Below, piece after piece: positions 44,525-55,757 of a stretch of DNA of 64,000 nt. Position 1 is the first letter of the stretch, and each line of letters opens with the position of its first letter. The notes below the pieces were generated by a model. The model worked only from the letters and a program-made list of their open reading frames with translations, ran no database searches and was not told the origin of the DNA. Source of the DNA: Hydnum rufescens UP504 (lineage: Eukaryota > Basidiomycota > Agaricomycetes > Cantharellales > Hydnaceae); NCBI GenBank assembly GCA_014904985.1, contig MU128965.1, positions 161,494 to 225,493 of the forward strand, given 5' to 3'. A program made the position numbers and the translations under genes.

Positions 44525-46984
44525 CTACATCCTCTGTTTGCCGCTCACCCATGTGAAGATTCTGTTTTCCTTGGGCGAAGCGGTGCGCAACTCTATCTTT
44601 GCATTAGCAACTTCACGAGCCTCACAATCCATGGGAGCGGTCTCTCCGCATTTCATGTGAGTCCTGGCCCAGAAGTCAACACAGTGAGCATAAGAGAGCT
44701 GCATTAGATCCTTCGGGCGGATTCTCCACTTACTTGAGGCCGCAGTCGTCACACTCGAGTACCGGCTTCCACCCTAAACGCTTGGTGCATATATCACACC
44801 TGGCTCCTAGGTCCCATCCATTCCCGAAGAAGATATCGAGGGGACTCCACCCCCCTGTGGCGGCAGGTGGCGCAGCGGTGCCGAACACCGAGGTAGCCAA
44901 CTGCTTTTTCGCTCCTCCAGACTTGACAAGCGAGAAACGATGCAGTCGTGGAGGCAATGCAACGAAGTGGGGAGTTGCATCGGGACCCGAAGGCATGGGA
45001 GGAGTCTCCAGAGCGAAGTCCCCATCTCGAATCTTTGTTTCAGGGTGGGTCAAGAGCTGTTTGTTGGGAGCAGGCCATCGAGCCGCACTGTCGGCCGCGG
45101 CGGAGTGTTCGGTTGGAAGTTGTGAGGGCGTTGTAGCGGTAAAGTAGGATGCCTCGCTAGCGAATTCGGAATCAGGACTAGGAGCCATGTTTGGTTCACG
45201 TTGATGACGGGCACGGGTATCTATCTGTATTTTAATGGGTTGGGTGGGCGACGGACGAACAGTTTGAGTAGACGAGGTCACAGATGTAGAGTCATCAGAG
45301 CCCAATAGTTCGGACATATCTGCATACCCAGATCCAGAAAGAAGAGGCGCCTGGAGTAGCAACGATTCGGATCCTTGTAGTCGATGCTCTGCGAGGGAAG
45401 TGGTGAGAAAAACATTGAGAAATAAGGCCAAACCCTACCGTGATCGGTTGCGAAGGCGCTGGATCCAGGGGGTGGCACGCGATCGGCGTACTCCTTCATC
45501 CATCCCTCAAGTCTCCAAGATCCTCCATCAGATCCGTGATCTTCGTCAGGGACTTTGAGATTGAAGCCATTCCGAGCGAGGATGGCTTCGAGCTCCTCAT
45601 CCTCCTCATCTTCGGAAGGGTCTTCGAGGACTCCAGGAACAGAGACATCCTCAGTATCCGGATGTGGGGATTCCACAGCGACACGCCCCACTCGGACGCC
45701 CATCCCGAAGCTAGGGATACGTCTTGTTGCTAAGTTGTGGCGCGAACCACGATGATGCCCTCCTGGACTAGAGATTCCGTGTTTACGCTTATTTGCGGAG
45801 AGGAACTTGATTGATCCGACATGGGGTTCCTCCTGGGGCGCCCGATTGACAACGGCTGTTTCGATTTTGCGAAGACGATCAAGGATTTGGACCATCGTCG
45901 GACGTCCTGCGGGGTCCCAAGTGCAACAATCTAAAGCGAGGGAAAGAAAATCTGGGGGACAATCGAAGGGGGCAAGCATTCGTACTTCGTCGCGGTCCAT
46001 AGCGTACCATGGTGCGGTCCTCTGCGAAAGAAACAAAATGGGTTGCAGGAGCAGTATGTAGAGAGGGGAAGAGCTTGACAAAACTTACCTGAAAATAACT
46101 GTCTTTGAACGCTAGTTTCCGGGACAGGAGTTCACAAAAGATCACACCGAGGGAAAAAACATCGGTCTCAAGCCCGAACTTCTCTCCTCTCGCGATCTCA
46201 GGACTCATGTACAAATCGGTCCCGCAGGTTGTCTGACGTTTAGCATCGTCCTCATTCTGGGCCAAGATGCGTGCAAATCCGAAATCTGTGACCTTGAGTC
46301 GCCCATTGGCTGTGAGAAGGAGATTCTCAGGCTTCAGATCTCGGTGCACGCATTGACGGGCGTGCAGATATGCCATGGCGCGAGTCGCATCTGTCGCAAA
46401 GGATAGACGCAGATGCCAGGGAAGAGGTTTTGTTTTGTCCCAAATGTATTCCCGAAGATTTCCTGTAGAAGGGGTTAGGACCATGTTTTCCATGAGCAAC
46501 GAACTGTACACACCATTCTCGATGAACTCCGAAATTATGAAGACTCGATTGTCCGGGGGGGGACCGTGCGACAGTGCCATGTAGAGAACCACATTAGGGT
46601 GTCTCGCTTCCCTGTGAGTTAGCAATGAGAAGGGAGTATTGACAGTGGAACGAAGCATGCAACGAACCGCATCAAAGACCATTCCCGATCAAAATACTTT
46701 TGGAAGTCGTAAGTCTTTGACCGAAGGATCTCCTTGACGGCAACATCGATTCCCAGATACTTGGCTGGATATTCATGGTGAATGACTTGAACGGAAATGT
46801 GGCCCAACGAACTGTGCACACCCTTGGACACTTCACCAAATCCTCCCTTTCCCAACTTTTCCCATTTCCCCTTTATCTCCTAGAATATCGGTACGCCGTG
46901 TAAATGCCAAAGACGAGCCCCCTAATACAGGCATGGAACGTTGGCGCGTACTTCAAAGGGAATCACGTCAAACCCGAGTGACAT
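44525..46984 (-). CDS. protein kinase with a C-terminal C1 zinc domain
   Basis: Predicted Ser/Thr kinase, TKL-like by its catalytic strings. The start is chosen at 46984: MSLGFDVIPFE, then a 76-nt intron, then EIKGKWEKLGKGGFGEVSKG (glycine loop). AVKEI supplies the ATP-binding Lys; HPNVVLYMALSHGP; catalytic loop CVHRDLKPENLLL; VTDFGFARIL; TTCGTDLYMSPEIARGEKFG; DVFSLGVIFCELL; CCTWDPAGRPTMVQILDRLR. A linker of about 300 residues, acidic and Ser/Pro-rich, follows (EDPSEDEEDEELEAI; SPTQPIKIQIDTRARHQ). The C1 domain (44700-44830) reads GARCDICTKRLGWKPVLECD then DCGLKTHMKCGETAPMDC, with C-x2-C, C-x2-C-x4-H-x2-C-x7-C spacing. Four or more introns of 50-70 nt. C1 suggests membrane lipid or protein docking. 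Target pathway unknown. Confidence 0.85.
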
Positions 46985-47637
46985 CTTATAAACGAGCGAA
47001 AGGAACAAGGAGGGGGACGAAGAGGACCGGTCGAAATCAGACCTTGAGGAAGAACAGTGTGGATACGTCGAGGAGCAGTAGGGTAGTTTGCTTCCGCCTA
47101 ATTCAGTCGGAGCCAAACTCAGCCCTAACACTGTAACGTGATAGTGTTCTCGCGACTTGCGACTCGCGCCGACCCAAGTCGCAAGTCGAGTCGCCGGAAG
47201 TCGTTCCGAAGTCGAGTCGAGTCGAGTCGTTCCTACGACTCCATAGTACTGTAAAGAGATGCAACAATGTGCGGCTCGAGCCAACTCAAGTCGCAAGTCA
47301 AGTCGCCGGAAGTCGCTCCGAAGTCGAGTCGAGTCGAGTCAAGTCGAGTCGCGGCGACACTACGTAACACCCCCATGTTCAGGGTTTTGGTGGTCATTTG
47401 GATATTGGATCCCTACATAAGAATGAAAGGAAACCCATAAATGAGTTGTGCCCTTTCTCTATATCGAATTAATTTGTAAAATGAAGGTATTACTGTAAGC
47501 AGAAGGAAGAATAGCTAATAGATCAATGCAATCAGTAGGCTTGATAATTGATCATTCGATCGTCCAAAACTTCAGGTGTGAGGCGTTGGGGCCGAAATTA
47601 GGATCCGCAAAAGCTCGAAGCATTATCGTAGCTGAAG
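46985..47637. other. intergenic, divergent promoters of kinase and unknown ORF
   Basis: About 650 bp between two divergent start codons. It contains an AGTCG-rich miniature element (47143-47361) 160 bp upstream of the kinase start, so that element may sit within the kinase promoter. Confidence 0.5.
47143..47361. mobile_element. AGTCG-rich miniature element with GTGTT / CGACACTA ends
   Basis: Runs from ATAGTGTTCTCGCGACTTGC to GAGTCGCGGCGACACTACG. The interior is dominated by GAGTCGAGTCGAGTCG pentamers in two blocks around an A/T-richer centre. It has the same end design as the elements at 18203 and 18555. No coding capacity. Confidence 0.6.
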
Positions 47638-48081
47638 ATGTCTGAGCCATCTTGGGATCCCACAGTGCCGGTGAACGTTTCTCTCATGCATTCACTGATG
47701 TTGACTCATCGGTCGATTCAGTTCATTAGGATTGGCGGTTTTGCCTTGAACCATGACGAAATCATCTCCTGGGTGGAACGCAATCGCAAAATCAAGCTTC
47801 CTGTCAGCCAGGCGGGCTTCGTGAATGATTACTTGAACCAGCACTTCCGACCGAAATACGGATGCACTGCGCACACTTACGGGCTTAGCTTCGATGAGCC
47901 GTCGATTATCATCATGCTCTCCAGGAAACCCGTGGTGGATCGAACTGCCACTCGCACCGATTTCATCCCTTTTCAGGAGAGTGAGATAGATGCACCGGTG
48001 AAGAAGGCGTTGGCCAACGAAGGTTTTCATGATGTTGTCTTTGTCACCCGTGCTGTACAGCACTTGCGAGCAGTGATGTGA
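47638..48081 (+). CDS. uncharacterised 147-residue protein
   Basis: Not recognised. A single open frame, MSEPSWDPTVPVNVSLMHSL to HLRAVM, with no intron. Composition is that of an ordinary soluble protein: no signal peptide, membrane segment or low complexity. Phrases such as GFALNHDEIISWVERN and DAPVKKALANEGFHDVVFVT look structured (mixed helix and strand). The AUG context is plain (GAAGATGTCTG). Length and composition suggest a real gene, but no family can be named. Confidence 0.55.
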   Translation: MSEPSWDPTVPVNVSLMHSLMLTHRSIQFIRIGGFALNHDEIISWVERNRKIKLPVSQAGFVNDYLNQHFRPKYGCTAHTYGLSFDEPSIIIMLSRKPVVDRTATRTDFIPFQESEIDAPVKKALANEGFHDVVFVTRAVQHLRAVM

Positions 48082-49054
48082 CGGGATATCGGTGAGTTTT
48101 GTGATTTGATCATCCCGCGAAGGAATTATGTATTTTGTCTCCAGCCTAGCTGGGTTCTGTCCACTGAACTTTCTTGTGGGTTTTGTGGATATGCCTATCG
48201 ACGGATGAATCCAATACCCGCAGAGAAGAAAGGGATATTCTTACACCTTGTCATATATGAATTTGAAAGATAGGCAGAGAGTGGTGAAGCAAGATGTGGG
48301 CAGAATACTATGAGCTGCTCTCCCTATGTAAAGGGGTGCATGTGCCTCATTCCACAAACGGAGGTCATTTTTGTGGAATGAAGAACCTCGGTGCAGGGTA
48401 CAGTTGCAGAGGTACAAACCACTGGGGTATGTACATGAAATACCTACGTTATATATAGTAAAAGGAGGGCGGCCATAGGATAGGCCGGACAAGCGGAGAG
48501 GGGTAGATCGAGCGGCATGTGACGTACGCCGTAGTCGATAACCGCCCATTTCAACAACATATCCATAGATTTCTGCAAGTTCTGTGCTTGAGTAGGGGGT
48601 AACATGTTTCCTGAAAGCCGAAACCAAGACCGACACGGTGCCGATGCAATCAACATTGGTAAGCTACATGACAATCATAGACACCAAACCCCGAGGACAG
48701 CCAGGAAGACATGACAAACCAGGTGTTCGTCCATAATGCAGCAAAAGCCAACAGTCCAGTCTGTGTCCAGTCCGCGTCCAGACCCGGTCCGACTCCCAGC
48801 CGATCAGGATTTCTCTATCGTGCAAGAGCCCCAAATCATCTGCGTTTCAATGATTCAGAGCCCAAAAGATGCTTTGACAGGAACGCACCCTCTGCCGCAT
48901 TTGGAAATCAACTAACCGGAAACAAATCTGTATTAGCACTGCCAGCCTTTGCTGGATTGTGATTGGTCGTCAGACAGAACTTGCCGGCAATCCCCATTGC
49001 ACCAGTCCCTCGACGGCTCGGTTCGAGGGCTGGTCACGAGTCTAATCCTCCCTA
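48082..49054. other. intergenic with a transposon relic
   Basis: No host gene is seen. 48290-48660 is a hAT-like relic. The last 400 bp are unique and presumably include the promoter of the zinc-finger gene. Confidence 0.45.
48290..48660 (-). pseudogene. hAT-like relic, second copy
   Basis: The minus strand reads LLKWAVIDYGVR and then a non-coding stretch (GTAGGTATTTCATGTACATA, TGGTTTGTACCTC) matching 20180-20350 closely, in opposite orientation. The match covers the same 3' piece of the transposase, intron included, so both relics derive from one genomic element. It lacks any catalytic part. Confidence 0.5.
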
Positions 49055-51754
49055 ATGGCAGCAACGTCCTCGGCAGGGGCGAAAGGCGGGATGAAGTCAG
49101 CTGTATTCGTGTGCGATATATGCAGGAAGAACGGCATTGACCAAAAATACTCTCGTATCGAGTATCTCAATCGTCACGTACGCACTGTACGTATAATTGG
49201 AGCCACCATCTGGTGCACGGCCTAATGACTGACGTGGTTCTCTTACCATGTAGCACACCGAAGCTAAGCCATTCCTATGCGAATTTTGCAGCAAACGATA
49301 TGCTCGAAGGTGCATTTTGTTCAGGGCGGGTAGTGTCGTCTAAGTCACTAAGTGGTCATATCACAGCGATGTGCTATTCCGTCACAGAAGAAAATGTTCA
49401 CTCCTTTTCCGAGATGCACAGAGAAAGTCCGTTGAAGCCGAGGCCAACAGCCAGCACCAGACATCATTGCGCACTACAGCTCGCAAGAACGTTCAACCTT
49501 ATCCAGCTCTACGCACTTCTGAAGATGCAGAAATCCCCCAAAAGACCTGGGACGACATAAACCCACATCTTTTCTCCCCGTCTGTGGACAATGAGTATGT
49601 CTTCGGCCCCACCAAGAGTCCGAACTTTTATCTGCCTTCTCCATCTGGGAACACTCCGGGTTCTGTCAACGTCCTGCCATCAGAGATTCTTCCAATAGCC
49701 TTAGACCAAGAAATCGCTCTAAATCAAACATCTTTCGGCCTGTTGAATCCAGACTCGGCCTCCTCACTTCCTGCATACAATTACAACTTGAACGAGGCAC
49801 GCCAGAGCAGAGATGATTCCAACGTACCCGGCTTGTGGAATGAGGCCGAAGCTTTTAACACCCCCTCTATCCAAGGGTGGGACGACGGGACTAGTGGACC
49901 GCTTGAATATAATCCCTTTGTGACTGAACCCACGATGGTCCTAATCGAAAATAACCTTCTTCGCGAACGGTGCGGCCTCCAACGCCTGGAACCAACCAAC
50001 TCCTTCTAGTGAGCCTATCAGACATCAGGTTTCGCGGTCACCACTCACCACATAGAAACAAAGTCTGGATCCCCAAAGAATCATGCTGTGCTACATGATG
50101 CCTACATGGGATATGCCTAATGTAACTCGTTTGTCTGCTCTCGCCTGCCGAACGTTCAACTCGATCCTCGAGCATATGGGCATTGTTCACATGCCTACTT
50201 TCCGCCTAAGTGTGAGTGACTTTCAAGCAAATGTATCCTATGCTATCAACTGACTGATTCCATAGGATACTCACACTTGGATCGCGTTTGCAATGTGTAC
50301 CATCGCCCCTCGGCCGGGATCTGACTTGCGTACTACCCCCCCTGCGACGAACATAGGGGAGACGGCACTCATACGTAACGCTTTGGAGGATATGGATAAG
50401 TCCCCCGGGTGGGCGAGGACTCAAGATACGATCTGTCGCGAGGTATCTCACCTTTCTCTCTCTCATGCACTATTGTTGCTCACGTACAAATGATAGGAAA
50501 CCGACCTTCTCGTCAAGTGTTTCTATCAAACTGTTCGAGGTCCAAAGCCGACCACAGAAGACAATCTTCCATTGATCCATTCCTTACTACTGTACAATTC
50601 ATCTTCATTTTTATCCGAGAATCATAGTGAGCGTCTCGCGGGCGAACTTTACCTTGGAGTCATAATATCCGTACGTCGCGCCTGCACAAATCCTATGCAT
50701 GTGCTCATGGACCACACCACGATTTCTTTTCTAGGTTGCTCGTCGGTCAGGTTTGTTCAATCCTGGGGCACATTGTAGCAAACCTAGTCTTGCACCCATG
50801 GCCCAGTGGGAGAACAATTGGAAGACATGGATAAGTCGAGAAAGCTGGAGAAGGTGTGCTTCGGTATTCCCTTGCTCTGCCTGTTCATCTCACCGATTGT
50901 GTTTCGGTGCTGAGAACGGTCTGGCTACTGTATACCCTTGACACGCTGGCGTCTCTCGAGACTGGCGCCGTAATCCAAATCCCTACGCGGGACATAAGAC
51001 ACATTCCGCTGCCTTATGCTAATTCCATATGGATGGCTCCTAGTGCGGAGCAGTGGTGCAAACTCACGATGGGGCATGAAGCTGCTGGAGTTACACTTGA
51101 CGATGCCATGTACTGCATCTGTCACCTCATCATGCCAAATCAGGAATCAATGCTCTTCAGTACTGTGGTAGGACCATATGGTAGACATGTTTTAATCCTC
51201 ACGGTGCTCCGTGGACTCATCGAGTACGGGCAAGGAAAGCCCAGAGGAGGATATGTTACCCGGCGGTGGATACTTTCGCGTCCGGCAGATCCAAAACCAC
51301 GAAGCCCTGACGAGATTCATAATCATATTATCTTTGGCTACAGGATGATCCTGGATCATGTGCGTACCCCTTTATTTTTTGTGTTTGTGCCAGGTTTTCA
51401 CCCTCTCGGCGCATCCCACTAGTGGCGCCGAGGGTGGGATTTCGATCTGACTTGCGAACCTAGCGGGGATCTGGACATTTCGTTCACGACGCCCTTCCTC
51501 CTTATTGGCTGTGCCGTGCCCTGCTCGACTACCTCACGCCCCTTCCCCCACCTCACGTGCCAGCCCTCGTCTCTGTGGAGGATAGTGTCGAAGAGGAAGA
51601 GGACGGGCCGAATCGCCTTGCGGATCTCGACCTCAGAGCAATGTTGAATGTGGCACGTCAGTTCGTCTCGAACGGCGAGGGTCTGGGTATACCAGCACCA
51701 CCCTCCCCGGTCCCTCAAGACCCTTTCGCTAATTTATTTGGAGTTACTGGATGA
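49055..51754 (+). CDS. C2H2 zinc-finger transcription factor with fungal-specific regulatory domain
   Basis: Predicted nuclear DNA-binding regulator. The start at 49055 gives MAATSSAGAKGGMKSAVFVC. Finger 1: CDICRKNGIDQKYSRIEYLN then RHVRTH, with an unusually long C-to-H spacing of 17. A linker split by an intron (49187-49253) gives THTEAKPF. Finger 2: CEFCSKRYARSDVLFRHRRK then C, a C2HC finger, joined across an intron at about 49310-49366. A low-complexity Asn/Ser/Pro region follows (49400-50010). Then a fungal_trans-type domain: HMGIVHMPTFRLS, AFAMCTIAPR, WENNWKTWISRESWRRCASV, IPLPYANSIWMAPSAEQWCK and the tail PSPVPQDPFANLFGVTG, stop 51752-51754. Several introns and one or two frame breaks (about 50560, 50930) remain unresolved. 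Target genes unknown. Confidence 0.8.
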
Positions 51755-52012
51755 AGGGGATACCTTATCATTCGCTCTGGGATAGCCTGTCCTTCACGAC
51801 CATGAATCGTCGTTGCCATCAGACGCAGAACTGAGGGCGCGCACGTGTGTTTCCAGCAGGGCCTTGCGTCGGATAATAGCAACTCGAATTGGGAGCACAG
51901 TATCTCTATTGATTAGTTGTGTGTACGCTAATTTTTTGTTCCGCTAATTGGGGTTCAATACAAGATATGGCTAAGATCCTTCAGTCCCCGAGCCGCTAAA
52001 GGCTCCAATGGT

Positions 52013-53303
52013 TTACATGTCTTCGCATATTTTGCTAGCTGCAGAGAGAACATGAGTGAGCCCAAAAGTCGTCGATATGATGTCGGTTTTCGAGACAATG
52101 TGGCGTGGAAGGCGTATAGCCCACGGAAGCCCTGAAAAAGGCATTTTGCAGATCAGACCTATATTAGAGCTCTTAAGGGGCCTCTCTAGTCGCAGCTCTC
52201 GCAAGAATGTTGTATGGAAGATCAAGGATACCGAAAGAAGAGAACTTGCAGTCTAAGACCCAGTGCTGGAGGGGTTTTTCGGGCACCAAGAAAAAACTCG
52301 CCACTGTCCAGTTGCATCCCTGAGTATTTTGATCTCGATCTCCTCCACGAATAAGGCGAATGATTGTAGCGCGGAATTCGACTGGCCCACTTCGTAGTGG
52401 AAAGGAGGGAAGGTACTGGGAAAGGGAGGTACTATACTCGAAACCCTGTAAACAAGCCAGGCGAGATATGGCTTCGGTGAATTGGGTGGAACTAGATTCC
52501 TCCTTTGGGGCGTGCAGTGAGTAGAAGCTGGAATCTGAGGGATCCGAAACCTTGATAGAAAGGTGCGTGAGGCCAGGGAGGGATGCCGCTATCCCCTCGA
52601 AGAGGTATGAGGAGCAGTCCATGACCGTGATACTGAGGTGTTCTATGGGAGCAGAAGATTTACGGAGGGCAGGAAGCAGGCATTCGAAAACGTCCAACTC
52701 GTTCACCGCCCCTACGAGTTCGAACCTCGTTACGGGATGGCCAGGGACAAATGATCCGACGGTGGAAGTGGGCACGCGACACGTTCGAGGGAGGGGGCAA
52801 TCGCTTTCGGTAGACTTCCCCCTTCCTGGGCATTGTCACAGACTACATCGATCTCAGCCAACGTCGGATGTGCTCCGATAAAACGCAGAAATGCATCGTC
52901 AACCTTCAGAACATCGCAGAGGAGGCTGCGAAGTCTGAAAGGATATCCTTCTCGTGGAATCAGGATCCTTTCAGGGTGGAAGAGCCCCTTCGTGTCAAGG
53001 TTAAGAGAGACGAGATTTGGAAATTCGGTGAGGAGGAAGTTGTTTAGGAAATTGACGTTGGGAAGGGCGTAAGAAATGTGGGAGACGCGTGCGCGACGCT
53101 TTCGGAGTGTCTAGTGTCGCGATATAGAAGCTATTGTATTGACGGTACGTTCGTATATTGACCCAGTAATATAGGTGGAAGTCGGCTTCCCTACAAAATA
53201 GTCCGCTCACGGTCGATACGGTTCTCAGTGAACGACGATCAAGAAAAGAAAGGATGAGGGAAAGGATTTCCACGGGAATCTACGTATTTTGGATCAGCCC
53301 ATT
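52013..53303 (-). CDS. F-box-like protein
   Basis: Likely substrate adaptor of an SCF ubiquitin ligase. The F-box start is IPVEILSLILSFLDRRSLRT followed by VSTVSGLFCREADFHLYYWV near 53170-53290. The body reads HISYALPNVNFLNNFLLTEF, PNLVSLNLDTKGLFHP, GHPVTRFELVGAVNELDVFE, LPALRKSSAPIEHLSITVMD and LPGLTHLSIKVSDPSDSSFY: leucine-patterned repeats like the irregular LRR half of fungal F-box proteins. A one-base loss in CCC at about 52770 and another near 52180 break the frame. The true start codon is uncertain because the upstream frame (MISETDNALSLCMN...) does not join directly. The substrate cannot be guessed. Confidence 0.65.
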
Positions 53304-53632
53304 TCAGAGTCGTTGTAGGTCCGGATTCCTTTACCTGGCACGGGGATTTTGCGGATCCGGGAGGTGTACCACGCGTAAAATTCATGCACAATGACAGGGC
53401 ATTGTCTGTCTCGGAAATCATCCCTTGGATGCCGCCGGTGTCGCAGGGGTCGCGCGTTGTGGGTTCGACGTGACGTTTACTGACATGACGTCACGTATGT
53501 GTCACAGGTCACAATCAATTGCTAAATAGACCAGAAATCTCCGCCATCCTGGCAAATACGAAGAGCCGCTTCCGGTTCCGACACAGCGCACTCGATGAGT
53601 ACCACTCGGCAATACGGGCCTCGCTGCCGTTG

Positions 53633-54760
53633 GCGACGGCTACGGAAGACTCAACGCCAGGACGAAGGGGCTGGGAGAGATACGGAAGGTGCCAGGGTTT
53701 GCGAAAAGTATTTCGATAATGCCTCAGTGAATATTGAATATTTTCTCGCTGTAAATCAAACGAGTCCCAGTTCATCATCGGCACCCTCTGGGATCCTCAG
53801 AGAGTCGGAAATTGAATATTTGGATGTTAAATCCCCACAGTTGGGGGTATTTTAGATTTCCCAGGTGAACCACAAAGACCCACAGAATAAATTTAGCATA
53901 TTATTGTGATCTCTACACAATAGGGTGTTTCACGAGTACTCAAATGAACCCCAAAACAGCGTTTTGGAGGCCAACTGAATTGGTTTTTGTGTGTACCATT
54001 TTTTGCCTCATTTTTGTCATCGAGAAAGACCCTAATATCTACCCTCTTGAAAGAAATAGAGCACAATATTCGAATATTTAGAGATTGCGTCGGGCGGCTA
54101 CTGTATTTTGAGTTTTGCGGACAAACCACGGCGAACTGAGTGACAAAATATCATCATATTGGAGTCTCCATTTTCCTCTGTCTCTTCGAGCAAAAATTTG
54201 ACCGATTGAAGAACATTTGACCCCACTAGGTGAGTTTCACACTGTCCACCTTATTACTTACTAAGTGGCACTGGGAGGAATCAAATGTTCTTCAATCCCT
54301 CCAATTTTTGCTCGAAGAGGCAGAGGGGAATGGAGACTCTAATATTATAATATTTTTGTCACTTAGTTCCCCGTGGTTCGCCCGTGAAATGTAAAATACA
54401 GTAGCCGCCCAACTCAATCTCTAAACCTTCGAATATTGTGCTTATTTCTTCTCAAGAGGGTAGATATTGTGTAGAGACACAATAGTATGCTAAATTTATT
54501 CTGTGAGTCTCCGTGGTTCACCTGGGAAATCTAAAATACCCCCAGCTGCAGGGATTTAACATTAAAATATTCAATTTCCCACTCTCTGAGGATCCCAGAG
54601 GGTGCCGATAATGAACTGGACTCGTTTGATTTTACAGCGAGAAAATATTCAATATTCAGTGAGATATTATCAAATACTTTCGTAAACGCCTGGCGCCTTT
54701 CGTATCTCTCCCAGCCCCTTCGTCCCGGCATTGAGTCCTCCATAAGCGTACTCAACGGCA
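53633..54760. mobile_element. 1.1-kb fold-back element with diverged arms
   Basis: The arms 53633-54215 and 54275-54760 are inverted copies: ACGAAGGGGCTGGGAGAGAT at 53661 pairs with ATCTCTCCCAGCCCCTTCGT at 54705, and GAGCAAAAATTTGACCGATT pairs with CCCTCCAATTTTTGCTCGAA. The arms differ by substitutions and by an insertion of about 110 bp in the left arm (53930-54040). The loop is about 60 bp. Mirror-image frames on both strands (EDSTPGRRGWERY) are repeat by-products. The outer ends are not sharply defined. Confidence 0.75.
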
Positions 54761-55009
54761 ACGAGGTCTGCATTGCCGAGTGGGACTGATCGACTGTATA
54801 TTCCTAGCGATAGCACAAGAACCACGTGGAACTCAAGGAATAGCCTGATTGGTTCTTCCTCGGCAATTACGTAAACTATTTGACATCGTTGAGACAATCC
54901 TGAGTGCCTTGATCTCTGCACGACTAGGTCAAAGGTATATAACGTTCGCCGATGGAACGATTGTCTAATTCCAGCCCTAATTTCCATCCTCGAAATTAGA
55001 GTTAACAAG

Positions 55010-55757
55010 ATGAGCGAGCCAAAGACGGATCCCGCTCCCTACAATCCTTCACATCCCGACCTATTTAAAGTGCATTTCCAGGAAGGGGATTATTCCTCCT
55101 CGCTGAGGGCTGCTCGAGTAAGTTTCTTCGCCTGTGAAAGATCCGACACCTATTCTGAAGAAACACTTGGCATCGTGACATAGTCATTCAAAGCTGGGGA
55201 GAATATTTGCCACATAGGGGGATACCCAGTAACATCCAAGACGTGGCGAACCGTTCAATCCGGCATTGAATCCCACTTCGAGCTGGATTCTGATCTCGTC
55301 TATGGTAGGCGATCCCACGCCCGAGTCCAGAATCAGTTTGCCTTTTGATCTTGCACATCCCTCATCCAGTGAATCATTCTTGCGAGCCCAATGTCATCTT
55401 CGACATCAGTTCTGAGAACAAAGAAGACTGGAATGTCAGGGCCGCGCGGGATATATCTGAGGGGACTCCACTCGAATATTTTTACCCCAGCACGGAGTGG
55501 GACATGGATAGAAAATTCATATGCAACTGTAAAACCAAGGTCAGTCATGCTATAAATGATCGGGAGGGAATCCAAGTTTGTGGTCAGTGCTAACTGATCG
55601 CTACGATCCACAGACCTGCATCGGCAAGGTTGAAGGGGCACGCTACGTCACAATCAAGGAGCTGGAAGCACGCGGATTTATCAACCGTCATATTATTGGG
55701 TTGGCTTATTCGCAGGACGCAATGGACAATACCAGGGACCCACTTAGGATCCGCTGA
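55010..55757 (+). CDS. small SET-domain protein with post-SET cysteines
   Basis: Putative protein (perhaps histone) lysine methyltransferase. The start at 55010 gives MSEPKTDPAPYNPSHPDLFK. Introns at 55118-55182, about 55306-55369 and 55543-55612. Joined exons read SFKAGENICHIGGYPVTSKT, then VNHSCEPNVIFDIS (SET motif NHSCxPN), VRAARDISEGTPLEYFYPST (catalytic Tyr region) and FICNCKTKTCIG (post-SET C-x-C-x4-C), then VTIKELEARGFINRH and a stop at 55757. At about 185 residues it is only the catalytic fold, lacking pre-SET or other chromatin domains. Similar short proteins exist in filamentous fungi, where substrates are mostly unknown. It starts about 250 bp right of a fold-back element. Confidence 0.8.

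Noticed and set aside
53519..53855. ORFs containing EDSTPGRRGWERY on both strands
   Set aside because: They lie in the two arms of a fold-back element and mirror each other; no domain.
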